Source of the DNA: Lactuca virosa
Lineage: Eukaryota > Streptophyta > Magnoliopsida > Asterales > Asteraceae
Length of the DNA stretch: 64,000 bases
Direction of reading: 5' to 3'
NCBI GenBank assembly: GCA_928212115.1
Contig: CAKMRJ010005523.1
Coordinates: forward strand, 99,790,785-99,854,784
Positions 22,270 through 34,921 of the stretch are shown here, in pieces. Numbering within the stretch: position 1 is the stretch's first letter; every line of letters begins with the position of its first letter. Position numbers and translations under genes: made by a program. The notes beneath the pieces were generated by a model. It was not told where the DNA came from. It searched no databases and saw only the letters and a list, made by a program, of their open reading frames with translations.

Positions 22270-23515
22270 ATGCCTTTCGGGCGTGTTTTTTTTCTTTCTT
22301 TTTTTTTTTGTTTGTGACCGAGTCGTAAAGTAAATCATTGAGTTTTTAATTTTTCTTTATATTTGTAAAAACATACGTTGCTACACATATGATATTTTGT
22401 AACCATGCTGTTCTTTGGAGCAAAGTATGTAGATAAGAGACTAGATCCAAAACCAGATACTTCCAAATAATTTTAACTACATTCTAGGTGAATAAAAATG
22501 TTTTTTCATGTGATGATATTTTCTTGACATTTCTCTATTTTGCATCATTCAATTGGCAGCAATTATGTGTTTATCCTTTCTAATAAATGAAAGTTTTTTT
22601 TTTTTTTTGCCACTTGTCACACTCTCATTCAATTTGCCAAATGCTCATAAGATTCTAAATACCGTACCAAATGACATGTTTTTATGGAAAACATTCTAAT
22701 AGAACAAGTAGTTGTTGTATGATGAAATGTTTTTTGTCTGATTTATGGTTTGGTGGTATTTCAAAAAAACTAATGAAAATGACTGTCAAAATGGTATGCC
22801 AAAAATGATGTAAAAAAGTAAAAAAAAAAAACTAAAATCTTGTATAAAAGTCAATGAAAATGACAAAATGAACGCATCTATACACATAAATTTAAGGTAC
22901 AAGTGTTTTTTTTCTTTAGAATGAAATCACAATTCTATATCAAACCTAATTTTAAAAAAATATATGTATATATGATTTGGATGATGCAAGTACAATGCTA
23001 AAAATTTTCAAAAAGATACACTATTACACAGCATCATGAAAGTAAAATGCTATAAAACTGATAAAAAATTAGAATTCTAAAATAATGCTAAATTAGTGAA
23101 ATTAAAATCTTAATAATCATCATGAAAATAGAATGTTTAAACGATGACATTTTTAAAACCATTTGGCTAATTAACATGTATACATGATTTGGTTAATATT
23201 AGTACAATGTTATAAGTATTCGGAGAATTCACGTGTACACATCATCATCAAAGTAAATTGCATTCCACGGAGGAAATGATGTTACAAGGGTCGTCTTGAT
23301 TCACCGATCCATTAAATTATTTTCCATTCTGTCAGATTTGAGTTAACTAATTTGATAGATAATTTCATATTTTGTATATTTGGTTGGTTTTAGTACGTTT
23401 TGTATTTCTCATTGTAAAGTTTTTCCCTCTAACTTTTAATTGTATACTCTTAACCTTGCCTTTTATATTTGATTTTTTTTCAAGTTTTTAAGTTGGACTA
23501 GATGTTAGGCGGGAG
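22270..23515. repeat. Segmental duplication, unit A distal part
   Basis: Colinear with 25930-30723 once the element at 26639-30084 is removed (shared: GTGACCGAGT, AAGAGACTAGATCCA, GTTACAAGGGTCGTCT, TTGGTTGGTTTTAGTACGTT). With 20645-21050 matching 24855-25262, this defines a tandem unit of about 4.2 kb that includes the WIP gene. I see no gene within 22270-23515. 21930-22260 is unique AT-rich sequence. Confidence 0.8.
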
Positions 23516-24240
23516 GGTGTCATGCCAATGATTCTACCATAAGAAAACTTTCCACCTCAACTCCACATAAGATTGTGGTGTGACATCCATTTTGAAACCA
23601 TGGACAAAGAGTGGTGGAGAAGAAAGGAAGAAGAGAGAGATAAAGGAGACGATGGGAGAAGATAGAGAGAGACTCGACTCTTTCTAGTCGAGGAGAGAGA
23701 AACCGCACTCAGAACCAGAAAACCAACGTGGTGTTTGCCACATCTTGGGTGGCAAACTGCATTCGGAACCACACCTACACCTTTCAGCCTTCAAAATAGA
23801 AACATATTTTGATATGTAACATATGACTACTGAAAAGTAGGATGATTTTGTCACTGTTTTCAGTACAAATCGAATTTTTGGAATTCATCACCATGATGGA
23901 AACACCTATTTTTCATCCACATTTCAAGTCACTATACCATGTAATGCATCATGAGTTGTATAGACAATGAAATTATATAAACAATGAACGATAATTAATT
24001 TATTGATCAACACATTCATCAAAAGGACATTACATTAGTTACTATTTGTTTTACATATATAATAAAAAATAAACATCTTGACTAGTGTCTTATTTGAAAG
24101 TTAACTAACATGAGAATATAAACATATACAACACAATAGAGAATCCATGGATCACTTAACCAGCTTTAATTCCAAGGCTAAGTGGGAGCAACCCACAAGA
24201 CATGAAAGCTGCATTTTTCATTTTGTCATTTCGTCGAACA
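23516..24240. other. Upstream region of the WIP gene, no gene seen
   Basis: A purine-rich block (23600-23705, GAGAGAGA) and a GGTGTGG/CCACACC-rich segment to 23790 have MITE-like texture but no clean terminal repeats. The rest is AT-rich promoter-like sequence leading to the WIP gene. Confidence 0.4.
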
Positions 24241-24353
24241 CATGATGCGCATCTCCCTCCCCCTCCATTTATACCTCATTCACTCCATTCCCAAACCTAA
24301 ACAGTCACACTAACACGATCAGATTCTATCGACGAAATCACACCAGGGGGAGG

Positions 24354-24584
24354 ATGATTGGTGACGCAGTAAGGAAAGCTTGGGTGGTGGCCGCTACCAT
24401 CGGGTCGGTTGAGGCATTGAAAGATCAAGGCGTTGCACGGTGGAACAGACCTCTGACGAAAATTTCTTATTGTTCGTCGGCGGTGATTACAAATGGTAAA
24501 TTCAGAGTGAAGAGAGGAAAAGAGGAATCAATGAAGAAAGCCATGGATATGAGTTGCTTTGGTCCAAATACTGTTAGATTTTAG
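24354..24584 (+). CDS. Wound-induced protein, WIP family (DUF3774)
   Basis: An intronless 76-aa protein. Its N-terminal half has the family signature KAWVVAATIGSVEALKDQG followed by ARWN. The middle is short and basic, and the C-terminus has the conserved EES...MSCFGPN motif, here followed by a few extra residues (TVRF). Usual family length is about 75-95 aa, so it is complete. A TATA-like TTTATAC at 24268-24274 and a C-rich leader precede it. Members are small wound- or stress-responsive plant proteins of unclear biochemistry, usually in tandem arrays. The duplication around this gene suggests such an array here. Confidence 0.9.
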   Translation: MIGDAVRKAWVVAATIGSVEALKDQGVARWNRPLTKISYCSSAVITNGKFRVKRGKEESMKKAMDMSCFGPNTVRF

Positions 24585-24718
24585 AAGCGTGCTCTGTATT
24601 ATTTCCATGGATGCCGATCCACAAGATAAACAACACTAACACTAATCTTGTAAGTGTTCATAAGTTGTCTCCGTCCATCATCAATACATGATTTTTGAAT
24701 CGCGTAAAATTCTTGCTG

Positions 24719-24747
24719 GTTTGATCTGTTGCATCAACAGATCAAAC
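24719..24747. terminator. Perfect 13-bp stem-loop downstream of the WIP gene
   Basis: GTTTGATCTGTTG, loop CAT, then CAACAGATCAAAC: a perfect 13-bp stem with a 3-nt loop 135 bp after the stop codon. It could lie in the 3' UTR. A role in 3'-end formation or RNA stability is inference only. Confidence 0.5.
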
Positions 24748-24854
24748 TATTGATCAATCAACGTTAATTTCGAATGAAGTTTTGAAATCTGATTATTGAT
24801 ATGAACATTAATCTACCTATTATATTCATATATTATCTTTACATATAATGATAT

Positions 24855-25262
24855 AAAGCATTGGACGAACAAACATCAATACATCAAAAGAATGGAAACG
24901 ATTACGATGCTAAGTAATAAGTTGATTGCCACGTACCTTGAGAAGGCCATGTAAATCAGATGAAAATCGGTGGATAATCAGTAGGTAAAAGAGGATACAT
25001 GCCGGCATTTTCACCAGCTGAAACATCGAATCATCTTCGTTGTTGCTGTCGCCGGCGGTCAAACATGACGGTCCGATGATTTTGTTGTGTAGAAGCGATT
25101 GAGAAACGGAGGTTGATTGTGGAGGCGACGACTGCGAGTTCGTCGGATTCGTACAACTGGTAAAACAAAAGGGTTGCGGAGATGTGCCCGCTTGATCATA
25201 ATAATTTTACACAAATCTTCATAAATGGTCCTTTTGGTTTTCTAAAATGTCAATTTTAATAG
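24855..25262 (-). pseudogene. Duplicated 5' end of the ABC1 kinase gene (promoter and first exon only)
   Basis: Matches 20645-21050 at high identity, including the start-codon exon (ATGGCCTTCTCAAG before gtacgtgg, one silent change). No second exon follows on the minus strand; the WIP gene lies there instead. It is therefore a promoter-plus-first-exon copy with no kinase body. It could still drive transcription toward the WIP gene from the opposite strand. Confidence 0.82.
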
Positions 25263-25301
25263 CTTACGTGTGGTTTTAATTTCTATCTACATTTTCAAAG
25301 T

Positions 25302-25915
25302 AGGATTGTTCGTTTGGATGGATCGGTTTGATCCGATCCAATTAAGTGAATCCAAATTGATTTCGGTTTTTAAAACATGGATCCAAATAGTCCAAACTAA
25401 ATTCAAATCCGATCTAATCCGATCCAATTACAATTCGGTTGGATCGGTTTTTATAATTCGGTTTTCAAAAACCGAAACATTTTAAAACGTCATATAATTA
25501 TAATATTACCAAACTTTACACAAGAAGAGAAAACAAATTATTTAGTTGTGATTTGAAATTTATAAATAATAACTAAGAAGATATATTATAGTTAAATATT
25601 TTATAGATGAAAAACTTTTGAGAGAAAATGCATATTAATGTTTTTTTATCGGGTGAAACGTTTTGAACCTATTTGAAATAATAAATTACAAAATTAAAAA
25701 ATAACTATAGATATATATTATAAATAAATAAATAATAAATATTTATTCGGTTTTTTTGGACTATTCAGTTATTATTTTATAAACCAAAACCAATCCGAAA
25801 TCCAAAATAATAATTCGGTTTTGTTGAAAACGAATCCAAAGATCCGAATATCCGAACCAAATAGTCCAATCCAAATTGTCCAATTGGACAATTCAGTTTA
25901 TCCAAATAGTGAACC
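25302..25915. mobile_element. Decayed hAT-like non-autonomous element
   Basis: Begins TAGGATTGTTCGTTTGGATGG and carries GGATCGGTTTGATCCGATCC-type repeats at both ends (AATCCGATCC, CCGAACCAAATAGTCC). The right end TATCCAAATAGTGAACC is a weak mirror of the left. It is absent from the matching place in unit A. Exact borders and target duplication are unclear. Confidence 0.42.
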
Positions 25916-26565
25916 AAAACTGTAGGAGAACGTCTTTTGGGTGTTTTTTTGGTTTGTTTATTTGTGACCGAGTAGTAAAGTAAAACTTTAAGTTATTAAT
26001 TTTTTTTATTTGTACCAAAATATGTTTCTAAGCATATGATATTTTGTAACCATGATGTTCTTTTAGAACATAGCATACAGATAAGAGACTAGATCCAATA
26101 CTAAATGCTGCCAAATAATTTTAACCACAATCCGGGTGAATAAAATTGTTATTTCATGTGATGATATTTTCTCGACATTTCTCTATTTTTCATTTTTCAG
26201 TTGGTAGCAATTATTTGTATTGTTTATAAGATAAAAAATTCATGGTGGTAGGAACTGTTCATTAGATTCTAAAGACTGTATCAAATGACATGTTTTTATG
26301 GAAAACCTTCTAATAGAATAAGTAGTTGTTGTATGATGATATGCTTTTCGTTTGATTTATGGTTTGATCGTATTTCAAAAAACTAATGAAAATGACATTC
26401 AAAACGGTATGCCAACAATGATGTAAAAATGTTTTAAAAACACTAAAAAAATTGTATAAAAATGAAAGAAAATGACAAAATGAATGCACCTATACACATC
26501 AATTTATGGTACAAACATTTTTTGTGTGTGTTTGTTTATAATTAAGTCAGAGTTCTATATCGAAC

Positions 26566-26568
<3 letters not shown>

Positions 26569-26637
<69 letters not shown>
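26569..26637. repeat. (TA)n tract, left flank of element G
   Basis: A TA run directly abutting the left end of the element at 26639. The corresponding site in unit A has only a short degenerate TA stretch, so the tract expanded with or after insertion. Confidence 0.95.
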
Positions 26638-26640
<3 letters not shown>

Positions 26641-27029
26641 GTTCAAATGACAACCCAAAAAGGTTAAAAACTTTAAGAACCACTATCTTAAATATTTTCA
26701 TTAAGGTCATTTTAAACAATTCCAACATTTATATTGTATTAAGCAAACTTTTTCATTCCCTAGTTACAAACTATTTGACATTTGTTGACGGACCACCGTC
26801 GGACCATCTTAGGATCACCACCGGACCGCCGCTGGACCGCCACCATACTAACATTAAATTCAATATCAATTTTGTATTCGTATTCACAACTTAATCAAGC
26901 AAACATTGTAACTCCCATTTCCTTGGTAATACTTTTTATTTTTCCAGCCAAAATATACAAAATTTTAGCAAAAAATAGAATGTCTTGAAAAAATCAATTT
27001 TCTTTTTTCTAAATTGTAGATTTATTTAG

Positions 27030-28480
27030 AAAATATATCGTGTATATGAAATGTTCAGAATTTAAAATACAATATTCACAATTTAATAAACATAATTATT
27101 CACTAATACACGGATTAATATTTTCAACATACCTTCATACATATTTTAACACGAAATTTATATAAAATATGCAACTTAATACAGTCCATTTTTAGTTTAA
27201 TACATAAAATTCACAACATGAAATAATACAGTCCATTATGCACTAATTCATATATTTAAAGGAGTCAAACTCAAATTCGCCCGCCACCACGACCAACTAC
27301 CACACATCTCCACCAACCACCTGTGCCATTGTTGCTGTCATTATTTCTTCCAAATCAAATATGTATATAAAATCATTGATTTATAGTTAAATACTATATT
27401 CACAATTTAATAAACCAATAAATTCACATTTTTAGAGTTTAATGCAAAATAATTATAAAAACAAATACATTTTTACATATTTATACAACAAAGAAATAAA
27501 TATATTCACTAGAAATTAGTACACACATTCTTACATAAATCATTCATAAATTAACATAAATTTCATTAAAATTTCACAGTTAATTTACATTTTAAATAGA
27601 AAATTCATAGTTTAGTACGGTCAATTCACAATTTATAACACAAAAATCACAGTTAAGTATACATAATTCACAGCTTAATAAAGTCAATTAACAGTTTAAA
27701 CAGAAAATATACAGTTTAATGCAGTCAATTTATAGTTTAAAACCCAAATATCACAGCTTAATACACAAAATTTACAGCTCAATACAATAAATTCACAGTT
27801 TAATACAAAAATTATGCATTCACAACCATATTTATCAACTTAAAACTCTTAGTACAGTCAATTCACAGTTTAGTACACAAAATTCACGGTTTAATGCAAT
27901 AAATTAACAGTTTAATACACACAATATATATTCATAGTCATATTCTCAAATTAAAACTTACATTTATACATTCATGTATGGAGGCATTTCTATGTATTAA
28001 ATTGTGAATTTAATATATTAAGCCGTCAATAAAATTCACAGATTAATACAAAAAAATTCACAGTTTAATACAATACATTTACAGCTCTTTTACAAGTATA
28101 ATCTCATATATCATTCACAATTTAATACATACAAAATTATGTCATATTTCAAAAGCAAACATCCAAAGAATAACATATACATGAATCATAAAAGAGGATA
28201 ACTTATCTGAAATCGTCGAAGAAGATAAGTGAGAAATGCAACATATCCTTACTCAACCATCGCTACCACCAACCACACCGCCAACATCCCTCAAAAATTA
28301 GATCTGGATAGAAAAATCAAAATTCACATTTTAATAAAACATTTCAAACACTAATTCTTAACTTAATTCAATATTTTAGACACTAATTCACAATTGGTGC
28401 ATAAAAAATACACATTCACAACTTAATAACTTACATATTCACAAATTAATACATAAAAACACATATTCACAGCTTAATGA
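27030..28480 (+). repeat. Degenerate ~22-bp repeat array (TTCACAGTTTAATACA type)
   Basis: Dozens of imperfect copies of AATTCACAGTTTAATACA occur with roughly 20-24 bp periodicity. They are densest at 27590-27920 and sparser to 28480, interrupted by unrelated CAC-rich segments near 27280 and 28260. It is non-coding. Arrays like this inside transposons can be transposase-binding or recombinogenic regions, but no function can be read from the sequence. Confidence 0.7.
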
Positions 28481-29429
28481 CTTTCCAAATTTTTTTGGCA
28501 TTTCATCAAACACCATGTGTGCACAATCACTAACTACCACATGTCGCTACCTACCACTTGTGGCACTGATGCAATCATCATTCAATCCAAATCAGATCTA
28601 TATATAAAATTCTGAATTCACAGCTTAAATATTATATTTACAATTTAATAAACCAATTATTTCACTAATTCACAGTTTAAAGATTTAATATTAATCCAAT
28701 AATGCATTTCATTAAGCACATTGTGTACCAAATTTTAAGGCTATATAGTATTACATCGTTAAGTTTCACATAATCAGTCTCAAATTCAAAGTTTATTTAT
28801 TATATATGTTAATATGGAATTATCATTAAATTAAAACACTAAGCTATTTGATTTGTCTATAATTCCAATAGTCTTTAAAAAAACCTAATAACAATTTCTA
28901 TTAAATAATACATATTTCATCCAATATATACGATCAATAAATGTAAATATGAGACTCAATAAATAAATATGAAGAAGCTATATGATATGTCCGACTAAAT
29001 AAATAAATGTAAAGAAGCTATAGGCTAGCTAGCAAAAAAAAGTAGTGTCAAAAAGCTATATGACAGCTAGCAAGAAGTAATATTCAAGCAAAATAAAAAA
29101 GTAATATCCAAACAAATCAAAAAGTATTATTCAAGCAAAATAAAAAAAATGATTAAATTAGATCGGCTATATGTACCTTATCAATTTTTTAGTATCTCCA
29201 GAATAATTAAAGCTTCATTACTCCATCGAAATCAAAGCTTTTCTCTTGTTTTTCCTTGACTTTCAACATAGATCTATTCAACGACTACATGATCTGCTTT
29301 GCTCTCTCTACACTCTCAATTAAATCTGTTTCTACAAATCTGTTGAGCAATCGAAATCAGAAACAACTATAGCGGAGCTCATCTCGATCTCAACTATTAC
29401 TTGCATATAAAAACATCTAACCTCAAGAG

Positions 29430-29920
29430 GTTGTCGGTGTTAGATCACCGGAGATCAAAGAGAAAAGATGAAGACGAGTTTTTTGGGTGTTCTAGCGAGG
29501 TTAGGTGTCGGAGACGAAGCACACATCACTACAATCAAACCAAATCTAAGCACAAGCTGTAAAGGAAAGTCGTCAGATTCATAAATCTCATAACAAACCA
29601 TCAGATACAACAGTCGGAGGTGGTGCATCGTCGGAGTTGTTGTTCGTTTTCTAGACGTGTTCGGTCGTCAGAGAAGTTACGACGGTGGCACACCATCGAC
29701 GACGGAAATCGGAAATTATGGCGGTAACCAGAGGTCGAGGCGGAGGATGATATGTGGCGGTGGATGGGCCGTCGCCGGCGGTGTGGCGGTGGATGGCTGA
29801 CATCGACGACATTTAAGGTGTTGGTTTTCATCCAAATGGTTGAAAAAGATGAGAGGGTTTTTGTTGTTTGAAATGATTTTTGTTTAGATCTAGATCTATG
29901 GTCCGATAGAATAGACATAG
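29430..29920. other. GC-richer gene-like segment inside element G
   Basis: Contains ATCACCGGAGATCAAAGAG and CGGCGGTGTGGCGGTGGATGG, a texture typical of plant coding or UTR sequence. Frames on both strands are low-complexity (His/Arg/Ser-rich) and resemble no family, so I do not call a gene. It may be a captured fragment. Confidence 0.3.
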
Positions 29921-30081
29921 AATAAAAAATTGGGCTTAAGTTTTTTTTAATTTACAATCTTGCCATTTGTTGTTTTAGCTATCAGACACAAATACCCTTT
30001 ACTAACATTTATTCGATAAATAACATATATTCATTTTATCATAAGGTAAAAATAATAGGTTCTTAGGGTTTTTATTTGAAC

Positions 30082-30083
<2 letters not shown>

Positions 30084-30152
<69 letters not shown>
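30084..30152. repeat. (TA)n tract, right flank of element G
   Basis: About 34 TA units abutting the right end of element G. Duplication-unit sequence resumes after it. Confidence 0.95.
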
Positions 30153-30154
<2 letters not shown>

Positions 30155-31017
30155 ATTTGGATAATGGAAGTGCAATGCTAAAACTTTTCAAAAAGATAAC
30201 ATTTATACACCCCATCATGAAAGTAGGTGCTATAAAATTGATATAATTAGAATTCTAATATAATGTTAAAATAGTGAAAGTCAAATCTTAATAATCATCA
30301 TGATAATATGATGCTTAAACGATGTGCATTTTTTTTAAAACCATTTGGCTAGTTAACATGGTATGCATGATTTGATTAATATTTGTACAATGCTATAATT
30401 ATTTGGAGAATTCACGCTTACACACCACCATCATGAAAGTAAGTTGCATTCTATAGAGGAAATAATGTTACAAGGGTCGTCTCAATTCACCGATCCATTG
30501 AATTTTTTTCCATTATGTCAGATTTTGAATTAACTAATTTGATAGTAGATAATTTCATATTTTGTATATTTGGTTGGTTTTAGTACGTTTCATATCCCTC
30601 ATTGTAATTTTTTTTTGTGTGTGTGTTTGTTTGACTCTAACTTTCAATTGTGTACCCTTAACCTTGCATTCTATATTTGATTTTTTTTCAAGTTTTTAAG
30701 TTTGGACTAGATGTTAGACGGGATGTAACGCCCCAAAAATCATGACATAAAATTTTTGGTTTTTATATTAGTAAATCGTTAATACATGTCTTCCCCATAA
30801 AACCCAAGTAATTAAGTTTTAGCAGAACATCGACAAATCAGAGTAACTCACAGAAAGCGGAAACATGTGGTGTGTGCTCTGCAATCATCCTGAGCCCTTC
30901 CAATTGAATACCGGAGTACCTGAAACATAAACTGAAAATCGTAAGCACAAAGCTTAGTGAGTTCCCCAAAATACCATACAACATACAACCACAGGTTATC
31001 ATGCAACATACAAATAG

Positions 31018-31152
31018 TTTCCATGGGCTCCTCCCATGGTCTTTATCGGAAATGTCATGGGCTCCCCCCATGGTCTTTGTCTGGAATGTCATGGGCTTCC
31101 CCCCCTATGGTCTGATATCCAAATGCCACGGGCTCCCCCCGGGGTCTTCCAT
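31018..31152. repeat. Four ~34-bp tandem repeats in the Gypsy LTR
   Basis: Units of the form CATGGGCTCCCCCCATGGTC then TTTGTCTGGAATGT occur four times with divergence (the last is CACGGGCTCCCCCCGGGGTC). Each unit begins with a small palindrome (CATGGG...CCCATG). Confidence 0.85.
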
Positions 31153-31984
31153 GCAAGCATCACAGAGACAACTAGCATATTCACATAACAAGTAATGAGC
31201 CGACATTGGTGCCTTCGACCCCTGGATATATTGAGAAGACTCACCTCGAATGCAGAAGCTCATTGAAAGAAAGCTCATTGAAAGAAATCGACTAAAATGA
31301 TATCTAGAAGGGTAAAGTTTCCAACTTTACCCCTAGGAACCACCGAAATGGGTCCAAACCCAAACCCTAGACTTAAAAGAGTGAGAGCTTAACCATTAAG
31401 CACTTAATCTTCAAAGACAAAGCCCCAAATTGTAGATCTGACACCCCCAGAGCTGGAAGACCACGTAAAGTTGCCAACTTTACATTCATGCATGCCTAGG
31501 AGAAGCTCAAATGCTCAAGAAGGGCTTAATAAGGGACTTAATGCACACATAAAGCCCTTAAATCCATAAAGTTGGCACCTTTATGCCAAAAGAGACCATG
31601 ACAACCCCAGATCTGAAAGAATAAGGCTTTGGGACACCCTAATCCCAACATCCATCCAATCCATGGCTAAAACATAACAATTTAACCCCAAAAGAGAGAT
31701 ATAAGCATCTAGCCATCAAGATAAGAACTTGATACCTCAAACTCCTTGTAAAATGGGTAGTGGTTCTGGATCCAAGACTTCCTTCTCCAAGCTTAGAAGA
31801 TTCAAGATCTTTTAACTTCTTCACAATGCACAAAATGAACACCCAAAGTTTATTCCAAGGCTCAAATGCTTGACAATGGAGGCTACAACTCGTTTTAGGG
31901 TTTTCATAACAATGGAGGCTGATAAGGAGGCCAGTCAAAGGAACTTAAGGCCTTTTTAAATAGGGTGTAACAACCTAAAAATTA

Positions 31985-32115
31985 GGGTTTCCTTCCCAGC
32001 TGCCAGCACGCCGAGTTGAGGCACCTCAACACGCCGTGTTGGTTCATTTAATCATCGTTATTCTTCCATCCTAAACACGCCATGTTGGTTCCTCCGACAC
32101 GCCGTGTTCAACTCT
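31985..32115. repeat. Palindromic CGCCGTG motifs in the Gypsy LTR
   Basis: AGCACGCCGAGTTGAGG, CAACACGCCGTGTTGG, AACACGCCATGTTGG and GACACGCCGTGTTC occur within 130 bp. Several are near-perfect palindromes (AACACGCCGTGTT). Confidence 0.8.
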
Positions 32116-32164
32116 AATTAGGCTTTATTCTCAATAATTTCTCCTCAAAGTTTTGGTCGTTACA

Positions 32165-32179
32165 ACTCTTCCCCACTTA
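32165..32179 (-). other. Polypurine tract of Gypsy element F
   Basis: The minus strand reads AAGTGGGGAAGAGT immediately before the LTR TGTAACG. This is the usual plus-strand DNA primer site for reverse transcription, and it fixes the orientation. Confidence 0.75.
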
Positions 32180-34091
32180 AATTAGATTTTGTCCTCGAAA
32201 TCTGTCCTTACCTTTCTCAGCACGCCAAACAATCTGAGCAGCACGACCACCACTCGAGAATACTACAACCTCCCCAAGGTGACTGAAACCAACCCTAGCA
32301 GAACCCACCAAACCTGAATAAGAACGAACCTTAAACCCTTGCAGAAAACCACCTCTACCTTTCCTGAAACCCAAAATCTCAAATTGATCTGACTTCCCAA
32401 CAGACCACCCACTCTAAACCACTATCAAACCAGTTCCATAAGAAGACCAGACTAGACAAAATACTTTCAACCCAGATTATCTTGATGCTTTTATAGGAAC
32501 AAAATCATTGATCATATACAGTTGCATAACAGTTACACTTGACAGAAGGCTCAGATAATCCTTCGAGTAGAAGATTCCTCCCTGTAACGGTTAGACTCAT
32601 ACGAGAGCTGTGCAACAAGGTCCAATCAGCCACTCTGATATTATTTAATCTAACTGCAAGCGACTTAACATATACCCCGAATAACAAGCGAATCCACACA
32701 CAAATCCCAAATCACTGAAACCACTCCGACTCATCTTGATGCCACCTAGCTGCTTTCCAAAAGCAACCGAGACCTCCGTGGTCCCAACTTGTCTGCCACT
32801 ATCCGAAACACCGGACACCTACCCGATTACTGAGCCAAAAGACAACACACACTGTAGCCCCATGCGACTCTCGAAAGAAAATCTTGACGGGCAAAAATTT
32901 CCCCAAAACACCTTGCCACCAAATCCACTACTTAAAAAAATGAATGCTACATGACCCATTATAGTCTCATATCATACCCGGTCTCCAACTACCTACCTTC
33001 TCCTGATTCCAAACACGTTGTGGCTCTTCCATAGATAGAACCATCCGAAGACACAACATAATGGCTCGATCTGTCATCATATTAAACCCATTCCTTACCC
33101 TTGAACCCTGTGATTGATGCCCTTGGCATATAGATACCCCAAATTTGTATTCCGCTGAAACGAAAATCTTGCACAAAAACATGTGTGATACCCGACTCGA
33201 GATCTTACCCAAAACCGATTCGATACTCCACTCATAACCCAATATCCATGAATCTGAACTTGCATTTCACACCACAACCTTCTGATTACCAACACCCTCA
33301 CCTGACCGATAAATAAGTACTCCCCAAACCATCTCTGAGACTACCAATCTCGCACCTCATCCAACCACCAGGTTTCCAAGAGTCCAACAACAAGGCTACC
33401 CAACTTAAAACCCCTCTACGTCACACACTGATCATCCACCTGATCCTGCAACTCAATATCCAATCCCTTGACCCAACGGTCTCTACCAGGTCCAACCTGA
33501 ATTTCCATAATAACACAGGCCTCGCCCACGGGCCCCACTTTCCAAGAGCCACTCTGGCCCGACTCCGCCTCAGACCTCAATGGTCCTCAACCTAGAACAG
33601 AGAGTAATTCCACGACCATCCAGGTCGGCGTGCCCAAGGCACAAATTGATTATTCTTCCATGCTCGTGACCATCACAATAATAGTCTACCTCGAAGTGAT
33701 GAATGCTACGATCCCATCGCAGTATTACAACGCTTCCAACCAACCATGATTACCACTCATGGCCTCACCACACTCAAACCATCACAATACCACACATCCT
33801 GAGCCGAATCCTGCAACCCATCAGGAGTTCTGGTCACGCATTTGAATTCCCACAACCTACTATGCATAACCGAGGAGATGCTGACCTACAGTTGGAAGTT
33901 TCCTGAACTACCACCAACACAACCTTAGTCTGAACAACCACTTATTTCTCCCCCACTTGGACTCGATGATTCTCTCTCACCTCTTAATCCTTATGGATCT
34001 CCGATCCATCTCCCTCAAATAGCATGAACCGCCCATACCATGCGTTGAACAATACTAGCGTTCCATTGCTAGCCAAACTCAATGATCACCC
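32180..34091 (-). mobile_element. Gypsy element F internal region, first piece (non-coding)
   Basis: C-rich on the plus strand, with no sustained frame on either strand and no reverse transcriptase, RNase H or integrase motifs found. The region continues at 41855-42117 and 44491-45544 after later insertions. Only about 2.6 kb separates the polypurine tract from gag, too little for a normal Gypsy pol, so F is probably a pol-less derivative. Confidence 0.6.

Positions 34092-34921
<830 letters not shown>

Larger units (their letters stand above)
26639..30084. mobile_element. Non-autonomous (TA)n-flanked DNA transposon (element G)
   Basis: Ends AGGTTCAAATGACAACCC (left) and its near-complement GGGTTTTTATTTGAACCT (right), with AAGAACC/GGTTCTT a little further in. 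It is 3.4 kb between two TA tracts. No transposase is found. It contains a degenerate ~22-bp repeat field (27030-28480) and GC-richer gene-like pieces (26790-26850, 29430-29920). Its (TA)n flanks are like those of the MULE at 8675. Class is uncertain; MULE-like is the best guess. Confidence 0.65.
25930..30723. repeat. Segmental duplication, unit B distal part
   Basis: Homologous to 22270-23515 but interrupted by the (TA)n-flanked element at 26639-30084 and cut at 30724 by the Gypsy LTR. Unit A preserves the empty site (about 22954-22985, ATATATGTATATATG), showing the insertion happened after duplication. Confidence 0.8.
30724..32164 (-). mobile_element. 3' LTR of a minus-strand Gypsy element (F)
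   Basis: Runs from TGTAACGCCCC to GGTCGTTACA, so it starts TG, ends CA and has short inverted ends TGTAACG/CGTTACA. A purine-rich tract (on the minus strand) lies directly after it at 32165-32179, showing that this is the 3' LTR of an element read on the minus strand. It includes a 34-bp tandem repeat and palindromic CGCCGTG motifs. The 5' LTR lies beyond later insertions or beyond the window. Confidence 0.85.

Noticed and set aside
22574..22680. Helitron-like 5' end (TCCTTTCTAATAAATGAAAG ... GCCACTTGTCACACTC)
   Set aside because: The wording fits a Helitron 5' end, but no 3' hairpin plus CTAG was found nearby, and unit B lacks a clean empty site. At best it is a truncated copy.
29601..29918. 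105-aa minus-strand frame in element G
   Set aside because: Arg/His/Ser low-complexity with no motif; it arises from a GC-rich GGCGGTGGATGG-type segment.
31018..31152. CRISPR-like direct repeats
   Set aside because: Four adjoining 34-bp tandem units without unique spacers, inside a plant LTR.
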